Shown here one piece after another: positions 29,985 through 34,022 of a stretch of 34,022 nucleotides of DNA (its first letter is position 1; each line of letters begins with the position of its first letter). Below the pieces are notes generated by a model that saw only the letters and a list, made by a program, of their open reading frames with translations, searched no databases and had not been told where the DNA came from. Source of the DNA: Ramlibacter sp. (lineage in GTDB: Bacteria; Pseudomonadota; Gammaproteobacteria; Burkholderiales; Burkholderiaceae_C); the NCBI GenBank assembly GCA_028292245.1, contig JAQGMS010000148.1:1-34022 (forward strand), read 5' to 3'. Position numbers and translations under genes: made by a program.

Positions 29985-31880
29985 TTGAACACCGAGTTGG
30001 CCCGCCGTGAATCCGATCTCGAAGGACGCTACCAGCTCCTGATCGAAGGCGTGATCGATTACGGAATCTTCGTCCTCGATCCCGAGGGCCACGTGATCTC
30101 CTGGAACACCGGGGCGGAGAAGCTCAAGGGCTACACGCGCGAAGAGATTCTCGGCAAGCATTTCTCGATCTTCTATCCGCCGGAGCCGGTGGCGACCGGC
30201 TGGCCGGCGGAAGAACTGCGCCGGGCCCGCGAGGCGGGCCGTTTCGAGGACGAAGGCTGGCGCGTGCGCAAGGACGGCACCCAGTTCTGGGCCAACGTCA
30301 TCATCACCGCCGTGCACGACGCCGACGGTGAATTGACGGGCTTCGTGAAGATCACGCGCGACCTGACCGACCGCCGCCAGCACGAGGAGGAACTGCGGGC
30401 CAGTGAGGAGCGCTTCCGCCTGCTGGTGGACAGCGTGCGCGACTACGCCATCTTCATGCTGGACGCGGACGGCATCGTGCGCAGCTGGAACAGCGGCGCC
30501 CAGGCGCTCAAGGGCTATTCCGCCACCGAAATCATCGGGCAGCACTTCAGTTCGTTCTACACGCCGCAGGACCAGAAGGCCGGCAAACCGGCCTATGAGC
30601 TGCGCGCGGCGCGCGCCAACGGCCGCGTCGAGGACGAAGGCTGGCGCGTGCGCAAGGACGGCACGCTGTTCTGGGCCAACGTGGTGATCACCGCCATCCA
30701 TGGCCGCAACGGCGACCTGATCGGGTTTGCCAAGATCACCCGCGACATGACGCAGCGCCGGCGGCTCGAACAGCTGGAGCGCTCCAGCCAGATGATGAAC
30801 GAGTTCCTGGCGATGCTGGCCCACGAGTTGCGCAATCCGCTCGCGCCGATGCGCAACGCGATCACGGCGATGCAGTTGGAGCCGATAGCCAGCGCCTCCG
30901 TGCGCGAGAGCCGCGACATCATCGACCGGCAGCTCACGCACGTCACGCGGCTGGTGGACGACCTGCTGGACGTCGGCCGGCTGACCAGCGGCAAGATCAA
31001 ATTGCGCCGGCAAGTGCTGCGGCTGGATGAGGTCGTCTCGAGCAGCGCCGAGACGGTGCGCCCGCTGGTCCTGGCGCGCAATCATTCGCTGAAGATCCAG
31101 CAGTCGCCCGAGCCGGTGTATGTCGACGGCGATCCGACGCGGCTGTCGCAGATCCTGCAGAACCTGCTGGTCAACGCAGCCAAATTCACGCCGGACGGCG
31201 GGCGCATCAGCGTCAACGTCCTGCGCGACGGCGGCTTCGTCACCGTTTCGGTCGTCGACAACGGGCGCGGCATCGAGGCGGGCAACCTGGAGCAGGTTTT
31301 TCGCCTGTTCGCGCAAGGCGACGAGGGTGCGACCACCGAAAGCGGCTTGGGCATCGGGCTCACGCTGGCCCGCTCGCTGGCGGAAATGCATGGCGGCACG
31401 CTGGACGCCCAGAGTCCCGGCCGCGGCCGGGGCAGCAGTTTTTTCCTGCGCCTGCCGGTGGTGAAGAACCGCCCCGGCGTCATCGACCAACCGTCGGCCT
31501 CCGGCGCGGCGGCGGGCCTGCGCGTGCTGGTCATCGACGACAACCGCGATTCCGCGGACAGTTCCATCGCCATCCTGCGGCTGCTGGGCCACCAGGCCGA
31601 ATCGGCTTACTCGGGGCCGCAGGGGCTGGATGTCGCCGGGCGCTTCGACCCCGATGTGGTGCTGCTGGACCTGGCCATGCCGGGCATGGATGGCTTCACG
31701 ACGCTGCAGCGGCTGCGCGCACTGCCGAACGGCGAACGCTTTTTCGTGATCGCCATGACCGGCTACGGCAGTGCGGACGATCGGCGCCGCACCGATGAGG
31801 CCGGCTTCGATGCCCACCTGATCAAGCCGGTGGAACTCACAACTCTGCTCGGCCTGCTGAACCAGCAAGTCCGCGCGTGA
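29985..31880 (+). CDS. PAS-PAS hybrid sensor histidine kinase with receiver domain
   Basis: 631 residues, no membrane segment, so cytoplasmic. Two PAS domains (about 15-130 and 140-260) share FEDEGWRVRKDGTxFWANV. The HisKA phosphoacceptor is in FLAMLAHELRNPLAPMRNAI. The ATPase domain has the N box LQNLLVNAAKFTPDGG, G1 VVDNGRGIE and G2 GLGIGLTLARSL. A C-terminal receiver has acidic DDN, phospho-acceptor aspartate in VVLLDLAMPGMDG and lysine in HLIKPVELT. The start is TTG 29985 (another TTG four codons later is possible); no ATG fits. Signal unknown. There is no separate response regulator beside it; a phosphotransfer protein elsewhere is likely. Its TGA overlaps the next gene's GTG (GTGA). Confidence 0.92.
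   Translation: MNTELARRESDLEGRYQLLIEGVIDYGIFVLDPEGHVISWNTGAEKLKGYTREEILGKHFSIFYPPEPVATGWPAEELRRAREAGRFEDEGWRVRKDGTQFWANVIITAVHDADGELTGFVKITRDLTDRRQHEEELRASEERFRLLVDSVRDYAIFMLDADGIVRSWNSGAQALKGYSATEIIGQHFSSFYTPQDQKAGKPAYELRAARANGRVEDEGWRVRKDGTLFWANVVITAIHGRNGDLIGFAKITRDMTQRRRLEQLERSSQMMNEFLAMLAHELRNPLAPMRNAITAMQLEPIASASVRESRDIIDRQLTHVTRLVDDLLDVGRLTSGKIKLRRQVLRLDEVVSSSAETVRPLVLARNHSLKIQQSPEPVYVDGDPTRLSQILQNLLVNAAKFTPDGGRISVNVLRDGGFVTVSVVDNGRGIEAGNLEQVFRLFAQGDEGATTESGLGIGLTLARSLAEMHGGTLDAQSPGRGRGSSFFLRLPVVKNRPGVIDQPSASGAAAGLRVLVIDDNRDSADSSIAILRLLGHQAESAYSGPQGLDVAGRFDPDVVLLDLAMPGMDGFTTLQRLRALPNGERFFVIAMTGYGSADDRRRTDEAGFDAHLIKPVELTTLLGLLNQQVRA
30244..30664 (+). repeat. 37-base exact direct repeat inside the kinase gene
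   Basis: The 37 bases at 30244-30280 recur unchanged at 30628-30664, 384 bases (128 codons) apart and in the same frame. They encode the shared EDEGWRVRKDGT core of the two PAS domains. Flanking bases diverge, so the repeat is either a recent domain duplication or kept by gene conversion. Confidence 0.85.
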
Positions 31881-32380
31881 AGGCAACCTCCACCCGGCGC
31901 CAGGTCATCGTCGCGATCCTGCTGGCCCTGGCCCTGGCGGGCGCGGCGCTGCGCCACTGGGCCGAGAATCCTTCCATCACGCGCGACGTCGGCACGCTGC
32001 TGCTGGTGTTGTGGCTGCCGGCGGTGGGCAACATCGTGGCCTTCGCCGTGTCGCGCTACCGCCGGCGCCGCTCCACGACCCTGGCCTTCACGGAGGGCTC
32101 CTTCGCGCCGCACCTGGAAGTGGAGTTGATGCCCGGCACCGCCACGCAACCGCTGGCCCCCGGCCACACCGGCTGCACGCTGTTGCTGGGCACCGAGGGC
32201 TTCACCGCTCGCCTGGGCACACCCCTGGCCGGATGGCTGGCGTCGGGCCAGGCCCAGGCCATCGAGCTCGAATTCCTGCGCCCGGCGCTGGCCCTGCCCC
32301 GTTTCGGCGCCGGCACGGCGTTCCAGGTGCTCGCCGGCCCCGTGGTGGTCGGCCAGGGCCGGGTCCTGCGGGTGCTCTAG
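31877..32380 (+). CDS. Small membrane protein, two N-terminal helices
   Basis: 167 residues starting at GTG 31877, whose last two bases overlap the kinase TGA (GTGA), so translation is probably coupled to the kinase. Two hydrophobic stretches, VIVAILLALALAGAAL (about 10-25) and VGTLLLVLWLPAVGNIVAFAV (about 38-58), are membrane helices followed by a basic RYRRRRS turn. The remaining ~100 residues form a soluble, mostly beta domain (GCTLLLGTEGFTARLG, then FQVLAGPVVVGQGRVLRVL), probably cytoplasmic. No family recognised. It could be an accessory of the kinase or simply an adjacent gene. Confidence 0.7.
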   Translation: MKATSTRRQVIVAILLALALAGAALRHWAENPSITRDVGTLLLVLWLPAVGNIVAFAVSRYRRRRSTTLAFTEGSFAPHLEVELMPGTATQPLAPGHTGCTLLLGTEGFTARLGTPLAGWLASGQAQAIELEFLRPALALPRFGAGTAFQVLAGPVVVGQGRVLRVL

Positions 32381-32458
32381 GCCCGCCCGCGTTTACTGGT
32401 TACCATTGCCCTGCCGAGCCGCCCGCGCGGACCCGGCCACAGAGGAAGGGGCAGATGT

Positions 32459-32964
32459 ATGTCGTTCGAGCCTGTGCAAGCGCCACCGGCAGTGCCTGGT
32501 CCTGTCGGGCCGCCACTGCAGTACGTGGGTTTCTGGGCCCGCGTGCTGGCGGCGCTGATCGACACCGTCATGCTGTTCATCATCACGCTGCCGATCGGTT
32601 ACCTGGTCTATGGCGGCTTCGCGGCTTCGGATGGCGGCGTCATTCGCGGCCCGGCGGACGTCCTGATCAACTGGCTGCTGCCCGCCGCGATCGTCATCTG
32701 GCTGTGGTCGAAATTGCAGTCCACGCCCGGCAAGATGGCCCTGTCCGCCCGCATCGTCGACGCCGACAGCGGCAAGGCGCCGACCCTGGCCCAGTTCCTG
32801 ATCCGCTACGTCGGCTACTTCGTCTCCATCATCCCGCTGTGCCTGGGCCTGATCTGGGTCGGCCTGGACCGGCGCAAGCAAGGCTGGCACGACAAGATGG
32901 CCAACACCGTGGTAGTGCGGCCGGCGCCGGAGAACGTGGTGCGCTTCGGCGGCGAAAGGCCCTG

Positions 32965-32965
<1 letters not shown>
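32459..32965 (+). CDS. RDD-family membrane protein
   Basis: 168 residues. After a proline-rich cytoplasmic start comes the RDD signature helix GFWARVLAALIDTVMLFII, with the conserved arginine and aspartate. Further helices are LLPAAIVIWLW and YVGYFVSIIPLCLGLIWVGLD. The conserved segment TPGKMALSARIVDADSGKAP and the tail KQGWHDKMANTVVV complete the family pattern. RDD proteins are small inner-membrane proteins, some implicated in ion exchange, most uncharacterised. GAGGAAGGGG lies just before ATG 32459. Its TGA shares a base with the kinase ATG (TGATG), so it is likely a partner or target of the kinase encoded next. Confidence 0.88.

Positions 32966-34022
<1,057 letters not shown>

Overview
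The window looks like a chromosomal segment of a high-GC betaproteobacterium of the order Burkholderiales, most like the Comamonadaceae. The pointers are the gene families, an orphan TctC-type binding protein beside CoA-transferases, and a GC-rich intergenic repeat built around CCCCCTCGAGGGGG at 3016-3101. No tRNA, rRNA, CRISPR, insertion sequence or phage gene was seen. The assignment is inference; no search was run.

Region 1 (1-1.7 kb) holds the tail of a ketopantoate reductase gene, an orphan periplasmic binding protein and a possible 51-residue protein. Region 2 (1.7-13.4 kb) is a nearly self-contained oxalate-catabolism locus: an OxlT-type oxalate/formate transporter, a Crp/Fnr regulator on the opposite strand, oxalyl-CoA decarboxylase, two formyl-CoA:oxalate CoA-transferase paralogues separated by a stand-alone PAS protein, and a two-subunit NAD-dependent formate dehydrogenase. 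Oxalate would be activated by CoA transfer and decarboxylated to formyl-CoA. The formate released would be oxidised to CO2 with NADH as the gain. Two FNR-type palindromes (xTGAC-N4-GTCAA) precede the transporter gene and the decarboxylase gene, and each sits 41.5 bp upstream of the start inferred from a -10 hexamer. The adjacent regulator carries an FNR-like ETLSR recognition helix. The decarboxylase leader also contains hairpins and a T-run that could form an attenuator.

Region 3 (13.4-18.6 kb) holds a transglutaminase-like protein, then a leftward set of ABM monooxygenase, cytochrome P450, alpha/beta hydrolase and a small CxxCxGxG protein, and a delta-60 repeat protein. Region 4 (18.7-26.8 kb) is a divergent metabolic locus. 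Leftward are a class-V (serine/alanine-glyoxylate type) aminotransferase, a TctC-type binding protein, a CaiB/BaiF CoA-transferase and a crotonase lacking both usual glutamates. Rightward are a GntR/FCD regulator and a 1019-residue FAD/Fe-S 2-hydroxyacid oxidase-like fusion. The shared promoter region has two near-identical operators, TTTTG-N4-CAAAA, one inside each promoter.

Region 5 (26.8-34.0 kb) is mixed: a GNAT acetyltransferase, a glutathione S-transferase, two tandem ribbon-helix-helix regulators with a perfect palindrome, an RraA-like aldolase, a universal stress protein, a PAS-PAS hybrid histidine kinase, a two-helix membrane protein, an RDD membrane protein, and a Ser/Thr kinase with a cyclic-nucleotide-binding-like domain that runs off the end.
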